From positions 1,081,257 to 1,145,256 of the forward strand of contig NZ_LMKN01000008.1 of the NCBI RefSeq assembly GCF_001421535.1: 64,000 nt of DNA, given 5' to 3'. A program made the translations under genes and the position numbers. Origin of the DNA: Sphingomonas sp. Leaf20 (GTDB lineage Bacteria; Pseudomonadota; Alphaproteobacteria; Sphingomonadales; Sphingomonadaceae). Below, in pieces: positions 7,735 through 17,892 of the stretch (position 1 is the stretch's first letter; every line of letters starts with the position of its first letter). The notes under the pieces were generated by a model. That model was not told where the DNA came from. It did no database searches and saw only the letters and a list, made by a program, of their open reading frames with translations.

Positions 7735-9803
7735 TGGACACGCTCCGTGGTGCCGTCCTCGGCGACGCCGCCGTCGGACGTGGCCAGATCGGCCTGCGCG
7801 CGGTTGGCGCTGTCGGTCGCATTGGCAACCGCGGGCGCGTCGCTGGGGACGATTGCGTCGGTCTTCGTCGCGATCGCGGCGGGTGGTGCCGACTGCGCGG
7901 TGCGATAGGCGGCCGCGGTCGCCGCCATTCGTGTCCTGATGTCGCCGCCCCAGGTCGGCTCGACCTCCGCCAGCGATTTCAGCGCGCGTTCGCGGTCGAG
8001 CATGTAGGTCATGATGTCGCGTGCGATCATCGGCGTGTCGAGGTTGCGCACCGTATGGCCGTTATGCTCGAGCACGACCGCGAGCGCGTAGCGAGGGTTG
8101 TCGGCGGGCGCGAAGCCGATGAACAGCGCATGGTCGCGCAGCTTGAACGGCAGCTGGCCATTCTTGAGCACGCCCGAACGCCGCTCTGCCATCGTGATGC
8201 GACGGACCTGCGCGGTGCCGGTCTTGCCCGCGATCGCCACGCCCGGGATGAGCAGCCGGGCTGCACCGCCGGTGCCGCCGCCGTTTATCACCCCGAACAT
8301 CGCCTCGCGGACACGGGCGAGGTTCTCCGAATCAATGTCGAGCGCGGGGGCGTCGCGGTGCACCTGGCTTGCGAGGATGCTGGGCTGAAGGTCGCGCCCC
8401 GAGGCGAGCCGCGCCGCCATCACCGCAAGCTGAAGCGGATTGGCGAGCACATAGCCCTGACCGATCGAGGCGTTGAGCGAATCGGCGACGGTCCATGGCC
8501 GCTTGTACTTGCGCAGCTTCCATGCCGGATCGGGCATCGTCCCGAAGCGCTGCGTCGAGAAGGGCAGGTCGAACTTCTGCCCGAGTCCCAGCGTCCGCGC
8601 GATCGGCGCGATCCGGTCATAGCCGACGCGCCGCGCCATCTCGTAGAAATAGATGTCGCAGCTCTGCATGATCGCGTTCTTGAGATCGAGCGGACCATGC
8701 CCGCCACGCTTGTGGCAGTGGAACACGCTGGTCCCCAGCCGCATCGCGCCCGAGCAGTTGACGCGCGCGCCCGGCTCGATGCCCGCATGGAGCAGCGCGA
8801 GCCCGTTCATCGGCTTGACCGTCGAGCCCGGCGGATACAGCCCCTGCGTGACCTTGTTCATCAGCGGCACGTGATCGTCGTCGCTCAGCATCTGCCATTC
8901 GAGATGGCTGATCCCGTCCGAGAAGCTGTTGGGATCATAGGCGGGCATCGACACCATCGCGAGCATCTCGCCTGTCCGGCAGTCGATCACGACGACCGAA
9001 CCCGAATTGGTGCCGAGCCGGCGTGCGGCATATTCCTGGAGGCCTGCGTCGATGGTCAGGCGCGCGGTCTTGCCGGGCACGTCGGGCTTGGTCGCGAGTT
9101 CGGCGACCAGCTTGCCGCGTGCGGTGACCTCGACGCGCTTCGCGCCGGCCTGGCCGCGCAGTTCGTCCTCGAGCATCTTTTCGAGCCCGTCCTTGCCGAG
9201 CTTGAAGCCCGGCGTGACAAGCAACGGGTCGCGCGTCTTCTTGTACTGCTCGACATTGGGCACGCCGACATAGCCCGTGAGATGCGCGACGGCGGCGCCG
9301 GCGGGGTAGTTGCGCGCAAAGCCGCGCGTCGGTGCGACGCCGGGGAGTTCGGGCAGCCGTACGCTGACCGCGGCGAACCGCTCCCAGTCGAGATTCTCCG
9401 CGACCTGCACGGGCTGGAACCCGGCGGCGTGATCGAGATCGATCGCGATCCGCTCGACTTCCTCGGGCGGCAGCTGGAGGATACGGCCGAGCAGCGGCAG
9501 CACGCGCTCCTTGTCGCGCAACCGGTCGGGGATGATGTCGACACGGAAATCGGTGCGGTTGTTCGCGATCGGCACGCCGTGGCGGTCGACGATCCAGCCG
9601 CGTCGTGGCGGCAACAGCGTCATGTTCACGCGGTTGCTTTCGGACAGCATCGTGTAGCGGTCGTTCTGCGCGATCGACAGCCACGCCATCCGCCCCGCCA
9701 GCATCAGGCCCACGCCGCCCTGCGCCGCGCCCAATATCCAGGCGCGGCGTGAGAAGCTGTAGGCTTGCGACATTTCGGTCACCACGCGCGGCGGGCGTCT
9801 CAT
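7731..9803 (-). CDS. mrdA: penicillin-binding protein 2 (MrdA)
   Basis: A class B transpeptidase of 690 residues: a short cytoplasmic tail, one membrane anchor (about residues 20-40), the PBP dimerisation domain containing PPRRGWIVDRHGVPIANN, and a transpeptidase domain. The active-site motifs are STVK (327-330, Ser327), SCD near 387 and KTGT (527-530). It crosslinks glycan strands made by RodA in the elongasome. A GTG at 9830 is in frame inside the end of mreD; the ATG at 9803 is chosen since it follows the mreD stop by 13 bases, but neither start has a strong ribosome-binding site. The C-terminal 60 residues are an alanine-rich tail without a known function. Confidence 0.95.
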   Translation of the reverse strand: MRRPPRVVTEMSQAYSFSRRAWILGAAQGGVGLMLAGRMAWLSIAQNDRYTMLSESNRVNMTLLPPRRGWIVDRHGVPIANNRTDFRVDIIPDRLRDKERVLPLLGRILQLPPEEVERIAIDLDHAAGFQPVQVAENLDWERFAAVSVRLPELPGVAPTRGFARNYPAGAAVAHLTGYVGVPNVEQYKKTRDPLLVTPGFKLGKDGLEKMLEDELRGQAGAKRVEVTARGKLVAELATKPDVPGKTARLTIDAGLQEYAARRLGTNSGSVVVIDCRTGEMLAMVSMPAYDPNSFSDGISHLEWQMLSDDDHVPLMNKVTQGLYPPGSTVKPMNGLALLHAGIEPGARVNCSGAMRLGTSVFHCHKRGGHGPLDLKNAIMQSCDIYFYEMARRVGYDRIAPIARTLGLGQKFDLPFSTQRFGTMPDPAWKLRKYKRPWTVADSLNASIGQGYVLANPLQLAVMAARLASGRDLQPSILASQVHRDAPALDIDSENLARVREAMFGVINGGGTGGAARLLIPGVAIAGKTGTAQVRRITMAERRSGVLKNGQLPFKLRDHALFIGFAPADNPRYALAVVLEHNGHTVRNLDTPMIARDIMTYMLDRERALKSLAEVEPTWGGDIRTRMAATAAAYRTAQSAPPAAIATKTDAIVPSDAPAVANATDSANRAQADLATSDGGVAEDGTTERVQ

Positions 9804-9816
9804 TGCTGAATTCGAC

Positions 9817-10338
9817 TCATTCCTGGGCACGACGCCGTTCGATCATCGCCACGATGCGCGCGGCCAAGGGGAAAAGCATCATGGTTATCACGATCTGCGC
9901 CAATAGCACGGTGTCGACATGCGTGCCGACCCTGACCGCAAGAAATCGCCCGCCGAGCGCGCAGCACGCGATCCCGCCGCTCGCGATCAGCCAGTCCTGC
10001 CAGAAGTCGCGGAACACCAGCCGTTGCTCGATCATGTCGATCACGACGAAGGCGAGCGACCAGAGCAGTACCGCGCTGCCAAGCGGCTGGCCGCTGAGGA
10101 GGTCGTCGAACAGCCCGAGCGGCGCCGCGGCCCAGGGGCGCAACGCGTAGCGCGCGAGCAGCCGCCACGCGAGCAGCATGACGAACCCGAACGGCGGCAG
10201 GATCGGGATCGTCGCGACGATCGGCACGATCGTGATCAGCGATCCGGCCATGACGGTCAGCCACGGGATCGCGCGCGCGCGTCCGCCCGCGACCTTGGGT
10301 TCGAACGGCTTGTAGTCGACCGAGTTTCGCGTGCTCAC
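9817..10338 (-). CDS. mreD: rod shape-determining protein MreD
   Basis: A 173-residue hydrophobic protein with about five membrane segments. After a short polar N-terminus it reads MAGSLITIVPIVATIPILPP, then the MreD pattern PLGLFDDLLSGQPLGSAVLLW with the conserved Gly/Asp turn, and ends in a basic tail. It works with MreB and MreC in the elongasome. The start is GTG at 10338, overlapping the mreC stop as GTGA; no better start was found further in until the ATG at about 10252, which would cut into the conserved first segment. Confidence 0.87.
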   Translation of the reverse strand: MSTRNSVDYKPFEPKVAGGRARAIPWLTVMAGSLITIVPIVATIPILPPFGFVMLLAWRLLARYALRPWAAAPLGLFDDLLSGQPLGSAVLLWSLAFVVIDMIEQRLVFRDFWQDWLIASGGIACCALGGRFLAVRVGTHVDTVLLAQIVITMMLFPLAARIVAMIERRRAQE

Positions 10339-11222
10339 GGGCGCGCGTCGGGCTGGGCGGCGATCGGCCGGGGCGGGGGCACGGGCATGAAGCTGCGCTC
10401 GACCACGGCGAAGTCGAGCGTGTCGGGATGCGCGAAGGTCCGCGCCATCACCGAATCCGCGCCCGCCTGCATCACGCGTGCGACGGGGATGCCCGGCGAA
10501 TACAGCCCGCCGACGCCCGACGTCACGAACAGGTCGCCCGCCTTGAACCGCACGTTGGTGGCGTTGACCGACCGCACGTCGATCATCCCGTCGCCGCGCC
10601 CGACCGCGATCGCGGGCAGGCCGTCGCGGGTCCGGCGGATCGGCACGATGCTGTCGACGTCGGTGAGCAGCATCACGCGTGCTGCGTTGGGGCCCGTCTC
10701 GATGACGCGGCCGACCAGCCCGTCGGGACCGCGCACCGCCATCCCCTGGCCGACGCCGCTCCACCGCCCCGCGTTGAGCAAGGCGAAGCGGCGACCGCTC
10801 GACGCGCTCGAACTGACCAGCCGCGCGGACACCACCGGATCGGCGATCCGGTCTCGCACGTGGAGCAACGACCGCAGCCGGCGATTGTCATAGGCGATGA
10901 CCCGTGCGCGCATCAGCAGCGCGCGCGTCTGGTCGCGTTCGCGGCGCAGCGCGATGTTTTCCTGCTTCACGAAGAAATACTGGCCGATCGCCTCGGGGAT
11001 CGCGGCGATCCCGCCGACGGCCCAGGCGAGACCCGACGAGACCGGCGTGGTGACACCCGCGATCCCCATCCGGGCGGCGCTGAACGCCGGCGGGTTGAAC
11101 GTCGACATGACGAGCAGCGCCGCGCCCACCGCCGCGCCAGCGACCGCGAGCACGTAGCCAACGAACACACCATATTGGCGTCGCCTTGAAAACCCCGTGC
11201 GACGGTCGCGGGCTGGCGCCAT
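10335..11222 (-). CDS. mreC: cell shape-determining protein MreC
   Basis: A 295-residue bitopic protein: basic N-terminus RDRRTGFSRRRQ, one membrane segment (about residues 20-42), a coiled-coil (about 80-115: KQENIALRRERDQTRALLMRA), then the two beta-barrel subdomains of MreC. The motif GPDGLVGRV (about 165) and the DVDSIVPI and GVGGLYSPGIPVARV stretches are characteristic. It scaffolds the elongasome in the periplasm and regulates PBP2-RodA. It ends in a proline-rich tail and overlaps mreD by four bases. Confidence 0.95.
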   Translation of the reverse strand: MAPARDRRTGFSRRRQYGVFVGYVLAVAGAAVGAALLVMSTFNPPAFSAARMGIAGVTTPVSSGLAWAVGGIAAIPEAIGQYFFVKQENIALRRERDQTRALLMRARVIAYDNRRLRSLLHVRDRIADPVVSARLVSSSASSGRRFALLNAGRWSGVGQGMAVRGPDGLVGRVIETGPNAARVMLLTDVDSIVPIRRTRDGLPAIAVGRGDGMIDVRSVNATNVRFKAGDLFVTSGVGGLYSPGIPVARVMQAGADSVMARTFAHPDTLDFAVVERSFMPVPPPRPIAAQPDARP

Positions 11223-11310
11223 GCGCCTGTCCCCTTGCTCTCGGGCATCGCCGGCCCCGGGGGCCCTATCCCCGCGGTCCCGACGATGCGATTTCCACCC
11301 CAGTCCTCTT

Positions 11311-12351
<1,041 letters not shown>

Positions 12352-12508
12352 TCAATCAGGGTCCCGTATTCCTGGCCGCCGGACGGGCAGCACATCGCAC
12401 AATAATCTCGCGAGGCCCGCCGGCGTTGTCCTCCACCGGGTGCCTAAACTAAAGAAGAGGGGCGTTTGCGGGTCGCGGGATGCCGTCGCTTGGTCTAGAC
12501 GCAAACCC

Positions 12509-14323
12509 ATGTCAATACGGCGTCTACCCGAGCATCTGGTCAATCGTATCGCCGCCGGTGAAGTGGTGGAAAGGCCCGCCAGTGCGTTGAAGGAACTTGT
12601 CGAGAATGCGATCGACGCAGGGGCGGGGCGGATCACCGTCGTGCTGGTCGACGGCGGCACCGCGCGGATCGAAGTCGTGGACGACGGATGCGGGATGACA
12701 CCCGCCGACATGGCGCTCGCGCTCGAGCGTCACGCGACGTCGAAACTGCCGGACGAGCTTATTGAATCGGTCGTGACGCTCGGATTCCGCGGCGAAGCGT
12801 TGCCCTCGATCGCGAGCGTCGCGCGGCTGACGATCGAGAGCCGCGTCCGTGGACAGGAGGGGTGGTCGCGGATCGTCGACAATGGTCGCGTCGAGCGCGA
12901 GGCGCCCGCCGCGCTTCCCCCCGGTACGCGGGTGATCGTCGAGGACCTGTTCGCGCGCGTTCCCGCCCGTCGCAAGTTCCTGCGCTCCCCCCGCGCCGAA
13001 TATGCCGCCTGTCTCGACGTCGTTCGCCGGCTGGCGATGGCCCGTCCCGATATCGGCTTCACGATCGAGCATGACGGCCGGCGCGCGATGTCGGCGATGC
13101 AGGTCGAGGATCGCCCGGGGCGCGTGGCGACGCTGACCGACCGCGCGCTCGCCGACAATTCGGTCGCGATCGACATCGAGCGCCCGGTCGAGTCGGGCAT
13201 GCTCGTGCTTGGCGGGGTCGCGAGCTTGCCGACCTATAATCGCGGCATCGCCGACCACCAGTATCTGTTCGTCAACGGCAGGCCCGTGAAGGACCGGCTG
13301 CTGATGGGCGCGATCCGCGGCGCCTATGCCGAGATGCTCCCGCGCGACCGGCACGCGGTCGTCGCGCTGTTCCTCGACGTTCCCACCGACCAGGTCGACG
13401 TCAACGTCCACCCCGCCAAGACCGAGGTCCGCTTCCGCGACCCGGCGATGGTCCGCGGCCTCATCGTCTCGGGCCTGCGCCGCGCGCTCGACGCCGCCGG
13501 CCACCGCAGCCAGCGCGCGAGCGACTCCGCCCTGTCGATGTGGCAACAAGGAACCGCCTCTCCCCCCGGGGGGGAGGAAGGGGCCCGCCCGCAAGGTGGG
13601 TGGGACGGTGAGGGCATGCACCAAAGACTGCCGCTGGAAAACCGCAGCTACGCCAGCGTCAGCGACGCCCGCCCGACCTTCTTCGCCGCCCCCCCGCAGG
13701 CGCGCGCCGAACCCGCCTGGACGCCCCCGCCGCAGACCAGCGCCTTCCCGATGGGCGTCGCGCGCGGCCAGGTCGCAAAGACCTATATCGTCGCAGAGGC
13801 CGAGGACGGCCTCGTCCTCGTCGACCAGCATGCCGCGCATGAACGCCTCGTCCTCGAACGCATGCGCGCGGCGCTTGTCGGGGGGACGATCGCCAGCCAG
13901 GCGCTGCTGATCCCCGAGGTCGTCGAACTCGACGAGGCCGGATGCGACCGACTCGAATCGCGCGCGGCCGAGCTGTCGGAGTTCGGGCTCGACCTCGAAC
14001 GGTTCGGGCCGCGCGCGATGCTCGTCCGCGCGACACCCGCGTTGCTCGGCCAGAGCGATCCCAAGGGGCTCGTCACCGACCTCGCCGACGAACTCGCGGC
14101 TTTCGACGAGGCCTTGTCGCTGAAGGAGCGGCTCGACGCGGTGGCGGGCACGATGGCGTGCCATGGCTCGGTCCGTGCGGGCCGGATCCTGTCGGTGACC
14201 GAGATGAACGCGTTGCTCCGCGAGATGGAGATCACGCCGCATTCGGGCCAGTGCAATCACGGGCGCCCGACCTGGGTGAAGCTGGCGCATGGCGACATCG
14301 AGAAACTGTTCGGGCGCAAATAG
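12509..14323 (+). CDS. mutL: DNA mismatch repair protein MutL
   Basis: A 604-residue protein. The N-terminal GHKL ATPase domain (1 to about 330) has ELVENAIDAGA, DDGCGM, TSKL and GFRGEALPSI. After a low-complexity linker comes the C-terminal dimerisation domain (from about 415) with DQHAAHERLVLE, which matches the DQHA(x)2E(x)4E endonuclease motif, and QCNHGRPTW close to the C-terminus. It is therefore probably a nicking MutL, as expected without MutH. The frame is open further upstream, but the ATG at 12509 (MSIRRLPEHLVNRIAAGEVV) is the family start. The linker (about residues 350-369) is made from an intergenic-type repeat. Confidence 0.97.
   Translation: MSIRRLPEHLVNRIAAGEVVERPASALKELVENAIDAGAGRITVVLVDGGTARIEVVDDGCGMTPADMALALERHATSKLPDELIESVVTLGFRGEALPSIASVARLTIESRVRGQEGWSRIVDNGRVEREAPAALPPGTRVIVEDLFARVPARRKFLRSPRAEYAACLDVVRRLAMARPDIGFTIEHDGRRAMSAMQVEDRPGRVATLTDRALADNSVAIDIERPVESGMLVLGGVASLPTYNRGIADHQYLFVNGRPVKDRLLMGAIRGAYAEMLPRDRHAVVALFLDVPTDQVDVNVHPAKTEVRFRDPAMVRGLIVSGLRRALDAAGHRSQRASDSALSMWQQGTASPPGGEEGARPQGGWDGEGMHQRLPLENRSYASVSDARPTFFAAPPQARAEPAWTPPPQTSAFPMGVARGQVAKTYIVAEAEDGLVLVDQHAAHERLVLERMRAALVGGTIASQALLIPEVVELDEAGCDRLESRAAELSEFGLDLERFGPRAMLVRATPALLGQSDPKGLVTDLADELAAFDEALSLKERLDAVAGTMACHGSVRAGRILSVTEMNALLREMEITPHSGQCNHGRPTWVKLAHGDIEKLFGRK
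13557..13614 (+). repeat. intergenic-type repeat inserted in frame in mutL
   Basis: The stretch cctctccccccggggggg followed by aaggggcccgcccgcaaggt and ending ggacggtgaggg resembles the repeat after tsf at 53696-53760 (inverted ctctcc/ggagag arms, then aaggggcccg and a gggtgaggg end). It keeps the mutL frame and encodes a Pro/Gly-rich segment between the ATPase and dimerisation domains, where such an insertion is tolerable. Confidence 0.65.
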
Positions 14324-14529
14324 CCGGGTCAGGCGCGCGCGGACATGTCGCGGCGCCGCCTAGGTAGTTCTACGAATTGACCGCGGCTGCCGGTTGCGGG
14401 AGAGCGAGCGCGGGAAGGCGCGTTGACCGCAGAATCACGCCGCCCCCTTCGACCGTGACATCGACGCTGCTCATACCGCAGAGGGTATGCGCGCGCTCAT
14501 CGGCCGATCGTCCTGAAATGGAGATCGTG

Positions 14530-15045
14530 ATGACACTTCTCAAAGCATTCATATCCGCGCTTGGGCTGTTGTTCGCGACATCGTCGTCATACGCCAACTC
14601 GCAGGAGCAGGACATCCAGGTCCAGGCTCTGAAGCAGACGCCCGCCCGGTGGGTGACCGCGGTGAGCCGCAAACTCGAGCGGGTGATGGTCTTCCCGCAA
14701 TTCATCAACGAGGTGCCAAAAAGCGGGATCGTGTCCGTCAGCTTCCGGGCCGATGGTGCAAATCGACCGACGGCGCTGACCGTCACCAGGAAATCGGGTG
14801 ACCGGCGATTGGACAGGGCCGCGATGCTCTCCATCAACCGGCTGGGGACGTTGCCCGTGATGCCGGACGGGTTCCGGTCCGGTCAGCGTTTTGTCGCGAA
14901 CCTTCTCTTCGCGGCCAACTATGCCGATTATGACCGGCAGGTTGCGCTGCTTCGCAAAGAGGCGAAAACGACGCGCATCGCATCCACCGGCGATCCGGAT
15001 GCCCTGGCGATGGTGATCACGTCATATGCGGGTGCCGGATATTGA
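14530..15045 (+). CDS. exported protein with TonB C-terminal-like domain
   Basis: A 171-residue protein with a signal peptide (MTLLKAFISALGLLFATSSSYA). The mature part resembles the TonB C-terminal domain: GIVSVSFRADGANRPTALTV, then KSGDRRLDRAAMLSINRL, the usual pattern of an energy transducer periplasmic domain. It lacks the proline-rich spacer and the membrane anchor of real TonB, so it is a soluble periplasmic relative of unknown role. The start at 14530 is chosen because GGAG lies 7 bases before it; an ATG at 14518 in frame is the alternative. A strong hairpin follows the gene. Confidence 0.7.
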   Translation: MTLLKAFISALGLLFATSSSYANSQEQDIQVQALKQTPARWVTAVSRKLERVMVFPQFINEVPKSGIVSVSFRADGANRPTALTVTRKSGDRRLDRAAMLSINRLGTLPVMPDGFRSGQRFVANLLFAANYADYDRQVALLRKEAKTTRIASTGDPDALAMVITSYAGAGY

Positions 15046-15061
15046 GGCTCGCATAAACGGG

Positions 15062-15099
15062 CACACCCCTCCCCGTTTCTGCGGGCGGGGAGGGGTGTG
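15062..15099 (+). terminator. hairpin terminator after the TonB-like gene
   Basis: A 14-bp perfect stem, cacacccctccccg (15062-15075) with cggggaggggtgtg (15086-15099), lies 17 bases past the stop codon. Only tctg follows, so termination may rely on the stem alone or it may be a repeat-type palindrome. Confidence 0.5.
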
Positions 15100-15257
15100 T
15101 CTGCCACCAATCCTGATGCGGCCCCCGGTCGGCATTCGGGTGACCGAGGCTGGCCCTATGGTGCAGGCACCGCCTTGCGGCGTGGCTGGCGCCGCTTTGC
15201 GGCCTTGCTATAGTCCGGCCGCCGGTACCCGGGGACAGGGGCGGCGGGAGATGGACG

Positions 15258-16025
15258 ATGATGTACCGCTTTGCCCTGGTCGCGCTGCTGCTTCCGCAGA
15301 TCGTGCCTGCAGAGGCCGCGCTGGCGCAGGAGTCGTCCGAGCGGATCATCCAGGTGACCGGGACGGCGAGCGTCGAGACCGCGCCCGATCTGGCACTGCT
15401 CGACGTCTATCTGCGCGGCGAGGGCGCGACGCCGGATGCGGCGACCACCGCGCTGGCGGCGAAGCAAAAGGCGGTGACGGGCGGCGTCCTGGGATTGCTC
15501 GGCGCCGGGAGCGAACTCACCACGAGCAACATCACCGTCATCGAGGCGCGTAGCGGGACGTGTGCGGACGGGCGCGGCTATGGCAGCCAGCCGCGGCTCA
15601 ACACGGGCGACTGCGCGGTGACCGGTTATATCGCGACGATGCAGAACGCCGTCCGGACGCGGAACGTCGCCAAGGCGGGAACCGCCGCCGGCCTTGCCTC
15701 GCGCCTGGGTGCGAGCGATGCGCGGCTGCAGGGTTTTGCCCTGGCGAACCCGGAAGAGGCGCAGGGTCGCGCCAGTGCCGCCGCGATCGCAGCCGCGCGC
15801 CAGCGGGCCGAAGCCGTGGCGAGCGGTGCCGGGGTACGGCTCGGACCGATCGTCAGCGTCCGCGACCAGGCGAATTTCGAGTTTGGCGCGCAAGCGCGCG
15901 TCGCGCCGGGTGCGCCCCCCGCACCGCCCGCGCCGAGCATGACCGCGGCGATCCCGATCGACCTCAAGCCAAAGCCAATCGAGACGCGGGCGCAGGTCTT
16001 CGTCAGCTATGCGATCGTGCCATAA
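15258..16025 (+). CDS. SIMPL domain (DUF541) periplasmic protein
   Basis: A 255-residue protein with a signal peptide ending near AALAQ (residue 24). It begins the mature part with IIQVTGTASVETAPDLALLDV, the hallmark first strand of SIMPL/DUF541 proteins, and ends RAQVFVSYAIV, the typical last strand. These exported proteins (for example YggE) form ring-like oligomers and are linked to oxidative stress; the precise function is unknown. GGGAG lies 7 bases before the ATG at 15258. Gene stands alone. Confidence 0.85.
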   Translation: MMYRFALVALLLPQIVPAEAALAQESSERIIQVTGTASVETAPDLALLDVYLRGEGATPDAATTALAAKQKAVTGGVLGLLGAGSELTTSNITVIEARSGTCADGRGYGSQPRLNTGDCAVTGYIATMQNAVRTRNVAKAGTAAGLASRLGASDARLQGFALANPEEAQGRASAAAIAAARQRAEAVASGAGVRLGPIVSVRDQANFEFGAQARVAPGAPPAPPAPSMTAAIPIDLKPKPIETRAQVFVSYAIVP

Positions 16026-16236
16026 GCACGGTGTCGGCGGCGCCTGACCTCGACAGTCATGATGCGGCGGGCCTGACGGGTTTGAAAAACTTTACGCCGG
16101 CTGGCTGGAAAAAACCCGCGCGGTCAAAGGGGTATCCGAACGGCGTGCTAGACGTGATCCTCCGGCGTTAATCCTGTCGCAACCTTTCCCGCGGCTGCGC
16201 ATTCCGGTTTCATTCCGTCTCCCAAGAGTTCAGGCC

Positions 16237-16314
16237 ATGAAACAGCTATTCCCCATCGTCTTCGCCCTGATCCCGCTGGCCGCGATGATCGGGGCCTGCG
16301 TCACCTGCCCCTGA
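16237..16314 (+). CDS. possible 25-residue membrane or lipoprotein-like peptide
   Basis: An ATG-started frame of 25 residues, MKQLFPIVFALIPLAAMIGA followed by CVTCP. It has a basic start, a hydrophobic core and an I-G-A-C sequence close to a lipobox. AAGAG lies about 9 bases upstream. It could encode a tiny envelope peptide similar in build to entericidins, or be chance. The 210 bases before it (16026-16236) hold no other gene. Confidence 0.33.
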   Translation: MKQLFPIVFALIPLAAMIGACVTCP

Positions 16315-16360
16315 ATACGTGGCATAGGACCGGTTGAGGTTTCCCCCGCCGTACACAGCA

Positions 16361-16396
16361 AAAAGGCCCGCCCGGATCGCTCCGGGCGGGCCTTTT
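16361..16396 (-). terminator. bidirectional terminator after rplI
   Basis: A perfect 12-bp stem, ggcccgcccgga (16365-16376) and tccgggcgggcc (16381-16392), with loop tcgc, an A-run on the left and a T-run on the right. On the minus strand it lies 27 bases past the rplI stop and ends in a T-run; it also works in the opposite direction. Confidence 0.9.
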
Positions 16397-16423
16397 CGTA
16401 TTGGCCTGGAGAAGGCGAGGGGG

Positions 16424-17020
16424 TTAGCCCTGCGCCTCTTCCTCTTGGTCGCGCGGGGCTTCGGCGGTGGCGCCGGGCTCTGCGTTCGGATCGTAATCCT
16501 CGACGAAGCCAGCCTCGTCACGCTCGAACATCGACGACATCACGTCGACGCCCGAAGCCTGCATTTCGGCCTCTTCAGGCGAGCGGGCGACGTTGACCTT
16601 GACGGCCACCGACACCTCGGGGTGCAGCGATACCTTGACGGTATACAGGCCGATTGCCTTGATCGGCTTGTCGAGCACGATCGCCGACTTGCCGACCTTG
16701 TGACCGTCGGCCACCAGCGCGTCGACCAGATCGCGAACCGCGACCGAACCGTAGAGCTGACCGGTGTTCGACGCCTGACGGATCAGGGTCACGGTCGTGT
16801 CGTTGAAGGTCTTCGCTTCGGTCTCGGCATCGGCACGGCGCGATGCGTTGTCCGACTCGATCCGCGCACGGTTCGCTTCGAAAACCTTGCGGTTGGCTTC
16901 GTTCGAACGAAGCGCCTTCTTGTTCGGGAGAAGGAAGTTACGGGCATAGCCGTCCTTTACCTTCACCACGTCGCCGATGGCGCCGAGCTTTTCGACGCGC
17001 TCAAGCAGAATGACGTCCAT
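16424..17020 (-). CDS. rplI: 50S ribosomal protein bL9
   Basis: A 198-residue L9: N-terminal domain MDVILLERVEKLGAIGDVV and the conserved KDGYARNFLLPNKKAL, a long connecting helix, then the C-terminal RNA-binding domain ending near residue 150. About 45 further acidic residues (GFVEDYDPNAEP, QEEEAQG) form a C-terminal extension relative to the roughly 150 residues of E. coli L9. It binds 23S rRNA at the L1 stalk base. Last gene of rpsF-rpsR-rplI, 11 bases after rpsR, with a strong terminator downstream. Confidence 0.97.
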   Translation of the reverse strand: MDVILLERVEKLGAIGDVVKVKDGYARNFLLPNKKALRSNEANRKVFEANRARIESDNASRRADAETEAKTFNDTTVTLIRQASNTGQLYGSVAVRDLVDALVADGHKVGKSAIVLDKPIKAIGLYTVKVSLHPEVSVAVKVNVARSPEEAEMQASGVDVMSSMFERDEAGFVEDYDPNAEPGATAEAPRDQEEEAQG

Positions 17021-17031
17021 GGGGGCGCTCC

Positions 17032-17256
17032 TTACTTAACGATGTAGGGCAGCAGGCCCAGATGACGCGCACGCTTGATGGCCTGGGCCAGTTCGCGCTG
17101 CTTCTTTGCGGCCACCGAAGTGATACGCGACGGGACGATCTTGCCACGCTCGGACACGAAGCCCTGCAGCAACCGGACGTCCTTATAGTCGATCCGGGGA
17201 GCGTCTTTGGCAGAGAACGGGCAGCTCTTGCGGCGGCGGAAGAATGGACGTGCCAT
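17032..17256 (-). CDS. rpsR: 30S ribosomal protein bS18
   Basis: A 74-residue basic protein beginning [20 protein letters not shown], with [24 protein letters not shown] and the basic helix [21 protein letters not shown], as in S18. It binds the platform of the 30S subunit as a heterodimer with S6, encoded just upstream. Two bases separate it from rpsF. Confidence 0.98.
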   Translation of the reverse strand: MARPFFRRRKSCPFSAKDAPRIDYKDVRLLQGFVSERGKIVPSRITSVAAKKQRELAQAIKRARHLGLLPYIVK

Positions 17257-17258
17257 GA

Positions 17259-17693
17259 TTATTCAGCTCCCTCTTCGCGGTCACGACGGGGACCACGGTC
17301 CGGACGATCGCCGCGGTCAGGACGGCCCTCACGGCCACCTTCGCGGTCGCCACGACGCTCACGGTCGCGGTCCGACTTGCGCATCATCACGGTCGGGCCC
17401 TCTTCGAGCGTGTCGACCTTGACCGTCATGTAACGGATGATGTCTTCGTTGATCTGCGTCTGGCGCTCCAGCTCTGCGATCACGTTGCCCGGGGCATCGA
17501 TCTCGAGCATGACGTAGTGCGCCTTGCGGTTCTTGGCGATCTTGTACGCCAGCGAACGCAGGCCCCAGTTCTCGGTCTTTACGACCCGACCTTCGTTGTC
17601 GTTCACGATCTTGGTGGCGATTTCCGCCAGAGCGTCCACCTGCGCCTGTGCCAGATCCTGGCGCGCAAGGAACACGTGCTCGTAAAGAGCCAT
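17259..17693 (-). CDS. rpsF: 30S ribosomal protein bS6
   Basis: A 144-residue protein. The S6 ferredoxin-like domain occupies about residues 1-100 ([48 protein letters not shown]). The remaining 40 residues are an Arg/Asp/Gly-rich tail common in sphingomonads. The frame is open 42 bases further upstream, but the ATG at 17693 begins the conserved first strand. First gene of rpsF-rpsR-rplI. Confidence 0.96.
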   Translation of the reverse strand: MALYEHVFLARQDLAQAQVDALAEIATKIVNDNEGRVVKTENWGLRSLAYKIAKNRKAHYVMLEIDAPGNVIAELERQTQINEDIIRYMTVKVDTLEEGPTVMMRKSDRDRERRGDREGGREGRPDRGDRPDRGPRRDREEGAE

Positions 17694-17811
17694 GTCTTGT
17701 CCTTCGTCTTGGCCGATCGCTGATACACGCCCCATGCGTGCACCCCTCCGGCTGTCGTCTAGAATGCAAACAGGGGCGAGAGACGCGAATCTCTCACCCC
17801 GGTTGCGATGG

Positions 17812-17839
17812 CCCTTACCCGATTGGCGGGGAAAGGCAA
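17812..17839 (-). promoter_or_regulatory. putative rpsF operon promoter
   Basis: On the minus strand TTGCCT (17834-17839) and TAAGGG (17812-17817) are 16 bases apart, leaving a leader of about 110 bases before rpsF. The same -10 sequence TAAGGG occurs before rpsB. Confidence 0.4.
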
Positions 17840-17892
17840 GGTGTCGAAGGTGCTGGTGGCCCTTCTACCCCTCCGTCGTCCACCCCCTCCTC

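Noticed and set aside
7734..9752. Open plus-strand frame of 672 codons opposite mrdA
   Set aside because: Shadow of the PBP2 gene; no family features, composition dominated by Arg, Ala and His.
9828..9830. GTG start for mrdA inside the end of mreD
   Set aside because: Gives nine extra unconserved residues; the ATG at 9803 starts the usual short cytoplasmic tail. The choice stays uncertain because neither has a strong ribosome-binding site.
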